Assembly (NCBI GenBank): GCA_947456185.1
Contig: CANGPW010000005.1
Location: forward strand, 1 to 58,897
Length of the DNA: 58,897 bases
From: Bacteroidota bacterium
GTDB taxonomy: Bacteria; Bacteroidota; Bacteroidia; UKL13-3
Reading direction: 5' to 3'
Numbering within the stretch: the first letter of the stretch is position 1; every line of letters starts with the position of its first letter. The notes beneath the pieces were generated by a model, which ran no database searches, was not told where the DNA came from, and worked only from the letters and a program-made list of their open reading frames with translations. A program made the translations under genes and the position numbers. Positions 47,308 to 56,900 of the stretch are shown here, piece by piece.

Positions 47308-48438
47308 TCATTCCACATCAGAAATAATGCTTACAATTTTAGTGTTTTTAATATACGTTTCTATTTCATTTCCCTTTTGCAATTGAGCAACATCACTAAT
47401 AATTTTATTATTTAATTTCACCAAAGCATAGCCTTTTTTCAATACATTTTCAGGGTCTAAACTTTGAAGTAATCGTTTTAAATTTACTAAATTTTGCTTG
47501 GCTCTGTCTATTTTTAAAGCAATGTTTTGTTCTATTTGGTTAAACTGATACAATAAATTATTTTCAAACATATAATTATGGTCAACTATGTGAGCTGCAA
47601 CTTTGGTAGGTGTTTTTAATTGGCGTGCCATTAAATCGACAATGGAAGTATTTCTATCGTGGCCAATTCCGGTAAAAATAGGGATAGGAAAGTTGGCTAC
47701 TAATTTAGCTAATTCATATTGTTCAAAAGGTTTAAAATCGGTTTCGCTCCCTCCTCCCCTTACCATTGCCAAACAATCGTAATGCACGTTACTGTTTATA
47801 ATTTTCTCAAATTGTAGGATGATATTTTCGTGTGCTTTATCGCCTTGAATTTGACATAAATACTCATCTACTTCAAAGGCATAACCATAATTATTATTCA
47901 ATAATTCGTTATTAAAATCTCGTTGTCCGTCAGAATTTTGAGCAGTAATTAAAGCAATTTTTTGAATAACAACTGGCAATTTTAGTTTTTTATTGGGTGT
48001 AAAATATTGCTCTTCGTCTTCAGTAATTTGTCCATTACTTTCATCTACTAATCGTTTTAAAGTAGCTTGTTTTTGCAACTCAATTTGACCCAAAGCAAAG
48101 CTGTTATCAATTTCCAATACATCAAAACTTAAGCCGTATTTGATACTATATTTTACTTTTACTTTGCAAATAATTTGCAATCCGTTGGCAAAATGTTGTT
48201 GAGTTAAACGCTCAAATTGTTCAATAAATACATAACCTTGGCTCCAAGCTGTAGCTTTCATTTCGGCTATAATTTCCGTATCTTTTTTTTCTATTAGTTT
48301 TAAAAAACACCAACGTTTCGATTCGTATTTTTTTACATCTGTAATTTCAGCTTTTATCCAAAATGTTTGATAACCAAACTGACTTTGTAGGGTTTCATCT
48401 ATTTTATAAAGTAACTGTGAAAGATTTATTGCCTGCAT
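47308..48438 (-). CDS. xseA: Exodeoxyribonuclease VII large subunit
   Basis: 376 aa. Degrades single-stranded DNA in repair, with XseB. OB-fold N-terminus (INLSQLLYKIDETL ... WIKAEITDVKKYESKRWCFL), catalytic region with IALITAQNSDGQRDF, AMVRGGGSETDFKPF and GIGHDRNTSIVDLMA, then a coiled-coil tail. A shorter C-terminal region than typical E. coli XseA (about 450 aa), as is common in Bacteroidota. Confidence 0.94.
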   Translation of the reverse strand: MQAINLSQLLYKIDETLQSQFGYQTFWIKAEITDVKKYESKRWCFLKLIEKKDTEIIAEMKATAWSQGYVFIEQFERLTQQHFANGLQIICKVKVKYSIKYGLSFDVLEIDNSFALGQIELQKQATLKRLVDESNGQITEDEEQYFTPNKKLKLPVVIQKIALITAQNSDGQRDFNNELLNNNYGYAFEVDEYLCQIQGDKAHENIILQFEKIINSNVHYDCLAMVRGGGSETDFKPFEQYELAKLVANFPIPIFTGIGHDRNTSIVDLMARQLKTPTKVAAHIVDHNYMFENNLLYQFNQIEQNIALKIDRAKQNLVNLKRLLQSLDPENVLKKGYALVKLNNKIISDVAQLQKGNEIETYIKNTKIVSIISDVE

Positions 48439-48520
48439 GTTTTTGATTGATAGATTGAAAGATTACAAAATTAAAAAATTATAAGATTACATTCCGATAA
48501 ATCGGGAGAAATATTATTTC

Positions 48521-48610
48521 CATTGTATAGTGGAGATATTTATTTTTTAAAAGTTGTAATCAAATTAAATAATTAAATAATTAAATAATCTCCACTAAGT
48601 CATACAATGT
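48521..48610. repeat. Imperfect inverted repeat with tandem 8-mers in the loop
   Basis: CATTGTATAGTGGAGAT (48521-48537) pairs with ATCTCCACTAagtcaTACAATG (48588-48609; 5-nt bulge). The loop holds three ATTAAATA units (about 48565-48589). Lies between xseA and the XRE regulator gene, read divergently. Confidence 0.55.
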
Positions 48611-48618
48611 AAAAATGT

Positions 48619-48631
48619 TTGTTGAAAACAA
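48619..48631 (+). promoter_or_regulatory. Possible operator upstream of the XRE-S24 gene
   Basis: TTGTT-GAA-AACAA palindrome, 50 nt before the start codon; TAATATTG (48657-48664) is a near -7 element. Autoregulation is plausible for this class. Confidence 0.35.
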
Positions 48632-48680
48632 TGTGCAATAATACTATTATTTTTAGTAATATTGTGCTAAATATTTTAGC

Positions 48681-49439
48681 ATGAGCAAAATTTCAAGTAA
48701 TATTAAGCATTTAAGGCAAATAAAAAAATGGTCGCAAGAACAATTAGCTGTGGCTTTGGATAGTTCACGAGCTAGAATTGGTTCGTATGAAGAAGAACGT
48801 TGCGACCCGCCCGTAGAAACCTTAATTAAGATTTCGAACTTGTTCCATATTTCTATCGATACTTTGGTAAAATGCGATTTACGAACCACAGAAAGTACTT
48901 CTTTTATCACCGTTGGCGAAAACAGAATTTTGTTCCCCATTATGGTTGATAAAAACAACAACGATTTGGTGGAAGTGGTAACGGCAAAAGCTTCTGCTGG
49001 CTATTTAAATGGATATGCCGATCCTGAATATATTGAAAGTTTGCCTTTAATGAATTTACCTTTTAGGGTAATAGGCAAGCACCGGGCGTTTCCTATTAAA
49101 GGCGATTCGATGCCGCCACTTAAAGATGGAAGTTATGTAATTGGAAAGTTTGTAGAATCGATAAAAGACATGAGAAATGGAAGCACATATGTTTTAATTA
49201 CCCACGATGAAGGTGTGGTTTATAAACGTGTATTCATAACCGATAATAACTTGCTACTTGTTTCTGATAATAAAAACTACGAACCTTATTCCATTCATGC
49301 GGCTTCACTTGTTGAAATATGGGAGTTTGTGTGTAATTTAAACATGAGCGATACCAAAGAAGAAGAGTTAAATTTGGATAGCATAATGGCCATGTTGCGC
49401 AGCATGAGGGTAGAGATAGAAAGTTTGAAAAAAAATTAG
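48681..49439 (+). CDS. XRE-family transcriptional regulator with S24 (LexA-like) domain
   Basis: 252 aa. N-terminal HTH (IKHLRQIKKWSQEQLAVALDSSRARIGSYEE, residues 8-40), a linker, then a peptidase S24 fold with KGDSMPPL (catalytic Ser) and GVVYKRV (candidate Lys), and a coiled C-terminus (LDSIMAMLRSMRVEIESLKK). Similar proteins act as self-cleaving or phage-like repressors in Bacteroidota; no prophage lies here. Confidence 0.9.
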   Translation: MSKISSNIKHLRQIKKWSQEQLAVALDSSRARIGSYEEERCDPPVETLIKISNLFHISIDTLVKCDLRTTESTSFITVGENRILFPIMVDKNNNDLVEVVTAKASAGYLNGYADPEYIESLPLMNLPFRVIGKHRAFPIKGDSMPPLKDGSYVIGKFVESIKDMRNGSTYVLITHDEGVVYKRVFITDNNLLLVSDNKNYEPYSIHAASLVEIWEFVCNLNMSDTKEEELNLDSIMAMLRSMRVEIESLKKN

Positions 49440-49925
49440 TTGAGTTATTTTTTGTAACTCTTTTTTCTTTTTCTTCTTTCTTTTTCCATTGCTTAAAAAG
49501 AAATCCTGCCTTGCAGGGCTAGACAAAAATATGCTTCCACGCAAAGGACAGAGCTGGCCCGCTCCCGATGCATCGGGATTGTCATGCCAACGCGCGCTGT
49601 TAATGGAATAGAATTACTATAAAAAAATAATTTTTCGTGATTTGTTTTTATGCTATTGAAATTATTGATAAAATAAATAAAACAGAAAAAAGGGATTGAA
49701 TATAAGCTGCGATTCAACCCTTTCAATGTTAGTTTATTTTTTACATTTATAACCGTGGGTTGCTAAACATGGCTATTCAAATTAAACGCTTTCAGAGTTT
49801 TCAAGTGCAAGTAATTCAGGATTTTTAAACTTAACTTTGTCAAAGTTTTAAACTTTGACAAAGTATCAAAAATCAACATCCAAAAATCAACATCCAACAT
49901 TCAACATCCAACATTCAAAATCCCC
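49440..49925. other. 486-nt spacer with several repeats, no gene
   Basis: Contains CCCGATGCATCGGGA (about 49563-49577), a terminator-like AAAGGG-a-TTGAAT / ATTCAA-CCCTTT stem (about 49690-49723), and a tandem CAACATCCAA-type array at 49870-49921. The 49493 ORF in the track is judged spurious. Confidence 0.6.
49834..49864. repeat. 31-nt perfect palindrome near the end of the efflux operon
   Basis: ACTTTGTCAAAGTTT, one T, then AAACTTTGACAAAGT. Each arm is itself nearly palindromic. Lies 60 nt beyond the adaptor gene stop; could end transcription or be a REP-type unit. Confidence 0.65.
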
Positions 49926-51059
49926 TTATTCCTCCGACTTGTTTTTTGTTTTCATCAAAATACTGTAAGCACCTTTGGTTACTATATTTTTAGCTGCTAA
50001 TTTTTCTGCATTTAAAATTTCAATAAATCCTTTTTCGGCACTTCCTGTGCTTACTGAAACCATTTCAAAATTGTTATTATCTTTTTCTACAAACACATAT
50101 TGACTATTTTCAAAACGAACAACTGCCTCTTCGGGCAATACCAATGCATCATTCTTTTTCAATTCAATTTCGGCATTCATATACATTCCTGGCAAAAGCG
50201 TTTTATCATAATCTAAAAAGTGGCAATGCACTTCCGTTATTCTATCAGCCGAAATGGTTTTACCTACCAAAATAATTTCGCAAGGATGCTTTATATTAGG
50301 TTTATAGTTGGTATATGCCACTAATTTTTGTCCAATAACAATTTGCGCTAAATCCTTTTCAAATATGGTTAATGCTAAGTGTATGTCGCTTGGATTTACC
50401 AATTCAAAAAGCACTTCACTTGGCTGCGTATATTTACCAATATTTACATTTACTAAGGTTACAAATCCGTTAATTGGCGAATAAATATTGATACTTTTTG
50501 AAATGTTATTTTCATTGATTGTTTCAGGATTGATGCCAATCAATTTCAGTTTTTCAGAAAGTGCTTTTACCATTATTTTTTGTGTAGAAAATTCCGCTTC
50601 CGTTTGCTGAAAAACTTTATCACTACTTGCTTTACTTTGGTTCAATTCCTTCTGACGGTTATATTCACTGGTGCTATAAACCAATTTTGCTTTAGCCATT
50701 AAATAATCTTGTTGAATTTGAATATACTGTTGATCTTCCATTACAGCTATTACTTCACCTTTGCTCACATGCATGCCTGGCAACAATTTAGTTGATTTTA
50801 AATAACCACCCAAAGGCACACTTACCGATACCATATTTTGTGGCGGAACATCTATTTTTCCATTTACTTTTAAAATACTTGAAAGCGTTATTTGTTCCAA
50901 TTTTCCTAAACCAATATTCGCATTTTTTATTTGGTCGTTGGTTAAGTTCACTATCGTTTCTACCGCAGATTCAGCTTCTTTTTCTGCGAGTTTTGAATTG
51001 CCACAGGCAAAAAAAGTAGTTACGATTACTAGTAATAAAACGGTTTTTATTTTTTGCAT
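49926..51059 (-). CDS. CzcB/CusB-type periplasmic adaptor of RND efflux system
   Basis: About 377 aa from ATG 51059, giving lipoprotein signal MQKIKTVLLLVIVTTFFAC. The 41-residue track extension (51182) is repeat DNA and is not kept. Barrel-sandwich half-motifs VSVPLGGYLKSTKLLPGMHVSKGEVIAVMED and IYSPINGFVTLVNVNIGKYT flank a coiled-coil hairpin. Links the CzcA pump to the CzcC outer-membrane channel. Last gene of the operon. Confidence 0.9.
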   Translation of the reverse strand: MQKIKTVLLLVIVTTFFACGNSKLAEKEAESAVETIVNLTNDQIKNANIGLGKLEQITLSSILKVNGKIDVPPQNMVSVSVPLGGYLKSTKLLPGMHVSKGEVIAVMEDQQYIQIQQDYLMAKAKLVYSTSEYNRQKELNQSKASSDKVFQQTEAEFSTQKIMVKALSEKLKLIGINPETINENNISKSINIYSPINGFVTLVNVNIGKYTQPSEVLFELVNPSDIHLALTIFEKDLAQIVIGQKLVAYTNYKPNIKHPCEIILVGKTISADRITEVHCHFLDYDKTLLPGMYMNAEIELKKNDALVLPEEAVVRFENSQYVFVEKDNNNFEMVSVSTGSAEKGFIEILNAEKLAAKNIVTKGAYSILMKTKNKSEE

Positions 51060-51171
51060 CTTGCCTATTGCCAATTGCTTATTGTCTCCTTCGATTCCGC
51101 TCAGGATAACATCCAAATTTATCGGGAGCATATTGTTTGATGATAGTGGCCAAAAGCCAGCAGCTAGTTGC

Positions 51172-52170
51172 TTATTTTTCATTTTCTAAAATGTGTTTGT
51201 TATTTGATAAAATGTTTTCTTGAGTCCATGCTATTTGATGAACAAATTTTTGTTTTCTTTCGATGCAATTTTTAACATTGCAAAGGTTGCATTGGGAAAA
51301 TAGACAACCATCTATATGAATAAAAAATTCAACCCGATCGTCAAAATGTTTTTTCAATAAATCGGTTAAAGTATCTAAAATATCATGTGCTTGATTTACG
51401 TTAATATAAAACGGAACCGTTAAATGACAATCTATATGGTAATTTCCAGCATAATTTATAACACGCATATTATGAACGTCAATGCAATCATTTTTCCTAT
51501 TATCGTTCAGTACTTTTATAATGTCAGCTATAATTTCTTCATCCGTTTCATCCATCATTCCTGAAAGCGATTTACGAATAATTTTGTAGCCTGTATAAAT
51601 TATAATGAAAGCAAAAATGATGGCTGTTAAACTATCAATCCATGCAAATCCTGTAATTATAATTAATCCCAAACCTACTAATAAACCAAGAGTTGAATAG
51701 GTATCAGATTTTAAATGCGCACCGCTAGCAATGAGTATGGGCGAGTTTTCTTTTTTTCCTTTTGTTACACATAAATGTCCAACAAAATAATTTACAGCCG
51801 AAGTGATCGCTATCAAAATCAAACCATAGTCTAACTGTTTTAATTCATGCGGATGAATAAAATTATCAATGGCTTCATAAATAATAATTAGTCCAGCAAA
51901 ACTGATTAAAAAACCTTCGAAAGCCGATGAAATAAACTCCACTTTTCCATGTCCGTATGGATGTTCTTTATCCTTTGGTTTAGATGACAAAATAATGCTG
52001 TACAAGCCTATAAAACCTGCAATTACGTTCACAGTACTTTCTAAAGCATCGGTTAAAATAGCAACTGATGAAGTTAGCATCCAAGCAACAATTTTCATAG
52101 CAAATAACACAACGGAAACCGCCACTAATATTTGCTGCATTTGAATGGAATTTACCTTTTGTTTTTGCAT
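51172..52170 (-). CDS. Cation diffusion facilitator (zinc/heavy-metal exporter)
   Basis: 332 aa with six membrane helices. TM2 SVAILTDALESTVN and TM5 ASGAHLKSDTYSTLG carry the metal-binding Asp/His, and EHPYGHGKVEFI is the family signature. A cytoplasmic C-terminal domain ends in a Cys-rich tail CLFSQCNLCNVKNCIE, an unusual metal-binding addition. Begins 1 nt after the TolC-like gene stop. Confidence 0.93.
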   Translation of the reverse strand: MQKQKVNSIQMQQILVAVSVVLFAMKIVAWMLTSSVAILTDALESTVNVIAGFIGLYSIILSSKPKDKEHPYGHGKVEFISSAFEGFLISFAGLIIIYEAIDNFIHPHELKQLDYGLILIAITSAVNYFVGHLCVTKGKKENSPILIASGAHLKSDTYSTLGLLVGLGLIIITGFAWIDSLTAIIFAFIIIYTGYKIIRKSLSGMMDETDEEIIADIIKVLNDNRKNDCIDVHNMRVINYAGNYHIDCHLTVPFYINVNQAHDILDTLTDLLKKHFDDRVEFFIHIDGCLFSQCNLCNVKNCIERKQKFVHQIAWTQENILSNNKHILENEK

Positions 52171-52171
52171 A

Positions 52172-53497
52172 TTATTTATTGCTTAAATAATTTAATTGAA
52201 TAATGCTTTCGTTTAAATTATAAACACCATTTAAGTATTCATTTTTAATAGCAATTGCCTGATTGGTGAGCATCACCCATTCTATATAATTGATATCGCC
52301 ATTGGCAAATTGTTGGTTAGCGGTTTCTATAATAAGTTGGGCGTTATTCAAAGTTTTACTTTCGTAAATAGTAATTGTTTTAAAATAATTTGAATACTGC
52401 GCATTGGCTTTATTCCATTCTGCATTCATTAAATTAGTTTCCGTTTTTAACCTGTTTTCAGCCATTAATTGTTCTAATTTTGAATCACCAATTTTGGCAT
52501 TAAACGATTTGAAAAACAATGGAATTCCTAAACCAATTTGTGCTGCCTGAAAGCGTTTTTCATAACCATAAGCTACATTATCAGCCCCAACTCCTTTTAT
52601 ACTCATATTGCTGTATGCAAGCGTTAATTCTGGCAATAAACGCGCTTTTTCCAATCGTGTGTTTACCAAATAATACTGTTTTTGCTGTTGCAATAATTTA
52701 ATGGATGGATGGTTTCCAATTACGTTGCTATCAGCAGTATTTGAATTATCCATTTTAAAATTATCATCACTTGGAATATAAGCTATTGAAGTATTCAAAA
52801 GCAATTGAAACTGCATCAACAATAATTCCATATCGGTATTCAGCTGATTCAATTGGATGCTAATTTGCGCCCTTTGATTTTCGGCTGTGGTATATTCTAA
52901 CACATTGCTTTCACCCGATTTAAAACGAGCAGTAGCCTTTGTTAAAAAACCAATATACATGCTATCGTTGCTTTGCAATAATTTTTGTTTTTGCAATAAA
53001 AACAAGTACGTATAAAATGTTTGTCGAACTTGTTTTTTTAGTTCTACTTCTTTCAAAGCCACACTCATATTACTGCTTTTCCAAAGCGATTTTAATGCAC
53101 TTTTTTGATAGGAATAAACGCTTGGAAAATTCAAATTTTGAACAATTCCAAAACGTGTATCGTTATAAATGCTATTAATTTGTCCGTACTCTGCATTCAA
53201 CATTGTTTGTGGTATATTGGCTCCAGTACTAATCAACTTTTTCTGATAATCAGCTTTCAGTTTTTCGTTTTTTACATTTAGATTATTATTTAAAGCGCTG
53301 TCAATTGAAGCTTGTAATGTGATTGTATTTTGAGCATTTGTGAATTGGCAATTGGCAATAAGCAATAGGCAAATAACAATTGGCAAATAACAATTGGCAA
53401 TACAAATTTTCAGTTTTGTGGTTTTTATGATTTTTTCTTGCAAATTACTATTTTCATCCCGATTTAACGAGAGCATATTCATTTTTCTTTTTTTCAT
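52172..53497 (-). CDS. TolC-family outer-membrane channel (CzcC-type), repeat-derived signal peptide
   Basis: About 441 aa; candidate starts are ATG 53497 (used) or TTG 53503. After a charged leader, the hydrophobic signal core CIANCYLPIVICLLLIANCQF, cleaved at TNAQ, is written entirely in ATTGCC/ATTTGCC-type repeat DNA. The mature part has the long TolC helices (NSTITLQASIDSALNNN, EVELKKQVRQTFYTYLFLLQ). Channel for the RND pump. Confidence 0.88.
   Translation of the reverse strand: MKKRKMNMLSLNRDENSNLQEKIIKTTKLKICIANCYLPIVICLLLIANCQFTNAQNTITLQASIDSALNNNLNVKNEKLKADYQKKLISTGANIPQTMLNAEYGQINSIYNDTRFGIVQNLNFPSVYSYQKSALKSLWKSSNMSVALKEVELKKQVRQTFYTYLFLLQKQKLLQSNDSMYIGFLTKATARFKSGESNVLEYTTAENQRAQISIQLNQLNTDMELLLMQFQLLLNTSIAYIPSDDNFKMDNSNTADSNVIGNHPSIKLLQQQKQYYLVNTRLEKARLLPELTLAYSNMSIKGVGADNVAYGYEKRFQAAQIGLGIPLFFKSFNAKIGDSKLEQLMAENRLKTETNLMNAEWNKANAQYSNYFKTITIYESKTLNNAQLIIETANQQFANGDINYIEWVMLTNQAIAIKNEYLNGVYNLNESIIQLNYLSNK
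53344..53402. repeat. Heptamer repeat inside the CzcC-like signal peptide
   Basis: ATTGGCAATTGGCAATAAGC type units: GCAATAAGCAATAGGCAAAT followed by two AACAATTGGCAAAT units. Same family as at 47188 and 53895. Confidence 0.75.
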
Positions 53498-53499
53498 TT

Positions 53500-53865
53500 T
53501 CAATATTTTTCAGGATTGTTAATCATGTGATTTAATAATTTACCAACTTCATCGTTTTTATTAAGTAAATCATTTTTAGTTTGTTCATTAATATATTTCG
53601 TTGCATATGCAAAGTCAATCCAAACATTTGTTTCATAATTTTCGGCATCGCAATCGGTTAATTTAGAAATAAAATGAGCGGGGTATCTCTTTTTTCTATA
53701 TGCTTCCGCAAGATTTGCACAAACACTTCGAGATGATCTTCTTACTTGATCAGTTAAAGAATATTTTTCTTCTGAAGGAAATATTTTACTAATTTCAAAT
53801 AAAGCCATTGCTTGTTCAAAAGCTTTTTTATATAAAGTTGTTTCCTTAAAATTCCTTACACTCAT
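53500..53865 (-). CDS. Four-helix-bundle protein (23S rRNA intervening-sequence / bS23 family)
   Basis: 121 aa. YKKAFEQAMALFEISKIFPSEEKYSLTDQVRRSSRSVCANLAEAY is the family signature. In Bacteroidota it occurs singly in many places; some copies lie in rRNA intervening sequences. Function unknown. Its stop overlaps the possible TTG start of the channel gene, so it is inserted into the efflux operon between pump and channel. Confidence 0.9.
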   Translation of the reverse strand: MSVRNFKETTLYKKAFEQAMALFEISKIFPSEEKYSLTDQVRRSSRSVCANLAEAYRKKRYPAHFISKLTDCDAENYETNVWIDFAYATKYINEQTKNDLLNKNDEVGKLLNHMINNPEKY

Positions 53866-53894
53866 TTTCTGTAAAATTTAAAAGTAATAATATT

Positions 53895-53995
53895 TTTTAT
53901 TGCTTATTGCATTTTGCCAATTACTCGTTGCTTATTGTTTGGTGCCCGTTGCCTATTGCCCTTTGCTTATTGCCGATTGTTTGCTGCCTATTGTT
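53895..53995. repeat. Heptamer repeat at the end of the RND pump gene
   Basis: TATTGCTTATTGCATTTTGC and many ATTGCTT/TTGCCT/ATTGCC units. They extend into the pump gene, encoding its last residues RTIGSKQSAISKGQ and its TAG stop. Confidence 0.7.
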
Positions 53996-56900
53996 CTTTT
54001 AGTTTCATAATTCTCCAGCAATACATACAAAATTGGTAATACAAATAATGTTAACAGCGTTGCAATCATTAATCCTCCAATAACTACAGTGGCTAATGGA
54101 CGTTGAACTTCGGCACCCGCACCGCTACTAATTGCCATAGGTAAAAATCCTAACGAAGCAACAAACGCAGTCATTAACACCGGACGTAATTTTATTTTAG
54201 TTCCCATCAAAACTCGTTTTCTGGTATTGCTCCATCCTTCTGCTTTTAATCGGTTAAACTCCGCAATGAGCACAATTCCATTTAAAACTGCTACACCAAA
54301 AAGTGCAATGAAACCAACACCTGCCGAAATACTAAAAGGCATTTCACGAATAGACAATGCAAATATTCCACCCACTGCCGAAAGCGGAATGGCTGAATAA
54401 ATAAGCAAACTTTGTTTGATAGAATTGAATGAAAAATAAAGCAATAAAAAAATCAATAATAATGAAATAGGAACTGTTACACTTAACCTTGCTTTGGCTG
54501 CATTTAAATTTTCAAAAGCGCCTCCATAAGTCACATAATAACCAGCAGGAAGTTTAATGTTTTTCTCCACTTTGCTTTGCAATTCTTCAACTATTGATTG
54601 CACATCTCGGCCACGAACATTGAATCCTACAACTATTCTTCGTTTGGCATCTTCGCGTTGAATTTGATTAGGGCCTGCTTTCATTTCCACATTTGCTAAT
54701 TGGCTTAAAGGAATTTGAACGCCCAACTCCGTTGGAATTAAAAGGTTTCTTACATCTTCTATATTTTTCCGTTGGTCACCAGCTAAACGAACTACTAATT
54801 CAAAACGTTTTTCACCTTCAAAAACAAATCCTGTAGATTGACCCGCTAAACCAGTATTTACAATTTTATTGATATCAGAAATATTCAAACCATATTGGGC
54901 AATTGCAGCTCTATTATATTCAATAATAATTTGGGGCATTCCACTCACTGGCTCCACAAAAAGATTTTTTGTTCCTTCAACAGTAGCCGATAATTGACCT
55001 AATTTTTCGGCATAATGAGCTAAAGTATCCATATTTTCTCCAAATATTTTACAAACAACATCTTGCTTCGCGCCTGTCATTAATTCGTTAAAACGCATTT
55101 GAACAGGAAACTGAAAACTAGAGGTAACACCTGGAACAGCCTCTATGGCTTTGCTCATTTTTTCGGAAAGTTCAGGGAACGTTTTTGCAGAAGACCACAC
55201 TTCTTTATCCTTTAAAATTACCATCATATCGGCAGCTTCCATTGGCATTGGATCAGTAGGAATTTCACCGCTTCCAATTTTGGTTACTACTTGTTGAACT
55301 TCTGGAAATTGTTCTTTTAATATTTTTGCAGCTTTCTGTGTATTTTCGATGGTGGTGGTTAAATTGCTTCCTGTTAAAACCCTTGTTTCTACAGCAAAAT
55401 CTCCTTCCTCTAAAGCTGGAATAAACTCCCCTCCCATTTGTATTAAAACAAAAATGGAAACAGCAAATAATGATAAAGCAGAAATGATTATTGTTTTTGG
55501 AAATTGAATTACATTACTCAAAGCTTTTTGATAATGACGTTCAAAAAATTCCATCATTTTATCAGAAAAAGTTTTTTTGTGAGAAATCTTTTTGCTCATT
55601 AACAAAGCGCTCATCATGGGAACGTAAGTAATAGAAAGTAAAAATGCGCCAAGCAAAGCAAAGGCAACAGTTTGCGCCATTGGAATGAACATTTTTCCTT
55701 CAATGCCACGCAAAGCAAAAGTTGGTAAATAAACAATTAGAATAATTATTTGTCCGAAAACCACACTTCGAGCCATTTTCTTAGAAGCACCCGTTACCTC
55801 ATCATCCATTTGCTTTTGCGATAAAAGATTGGTGGAAGCGAAATGTTTGCTATGCGTTAATTGATGTAAAACAGCTTCTACTATAAAAACGGAACCATCC
55901 ACAATTAAACCAAAATCCAACGCACCTAAGCTCATTAAATTTCCAATTACACCAAAAATATTCATCATGATTACTGCAAAAAGCATGGCTAATGGAATGA
56001 CTGAAGCCACTAAAAATCCTGCACGCATGTTTCCTAAAAACAAAATCAACACAAAAAGGACAATCAAAGCACCCTCGAGTAAATTAGTTTTAACAGTTCC
56101 AATGGCATTATTCACCATTTTTGTTCTGTCTAAAAATGGATCAATAATTACGCCTTCGGGTAACGTTTTTTGAATTTGAGCAATTCGCTCTTTTACATTT
56201 TTTATAACATCACTGCTATTCGCACCTTTCAACATCATAACAACAGCTCCAGCTACTTCGCCTTTATCATTATAACACATGGCACCATAACGAGTAGCAT
56301 AACCAAAACGAACATCTGCCACATCTTTAATTAAAAGAGGTGCACCACTTGCTGTTTTTTTAATAAAAATCGATTTGATATCATCAATACTTCCAACTAA
56401 ACCCTCACTTCGAATGTATAAAACAGTTGGACCTTTTTCAATATAAGCACCACCAGTATTTTGGTTATTGTTTTCCATAGCAGCAAAAACATCATTCACC
56501 GTAATATTATACGATTGAAGTTTATTGGAATTAATGGCAATTTCGTATTGTTTCAATTTACCACCAAAGCTACTCACATCGGCTACACCTTTTACGCCAA
56601 GCAATTGTCTACGGACCATCCAATCTTGAATAGTTCGTAATTCCATGGCATCGTATTTACTTTCGTAACCTTCTTTTGCACGAACAGAATATTGATAAAT
56701 TTCGCCTAAACCAGTAGTTACAGGTCCCATGGAAATAGAGCCAATTCCCTTTGGCAAATCGGCTTGAACTTGCTGTAATCTTTCCGCTACCTGCTGACGA
56801 GCCCAATAAATATCGATTCCATCCTCAAAAACAATGGTTACTAATGATAATCCAAAACGTGAAAAACTTCTGATTTCATGTAAACCAGAAATATTACTAT

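Noticed and set aside
49493-49726. 77-aa minus ORF
   Set aside because: No start context or family, and overlaps the CCCGATGCATCGGGA palindrome.
50938-51189. 83-aa ORF opposite the adaptor leader and the CDF end
   Set aside because: Antisense to the adaptor gene and repeat tract; no signal or family.
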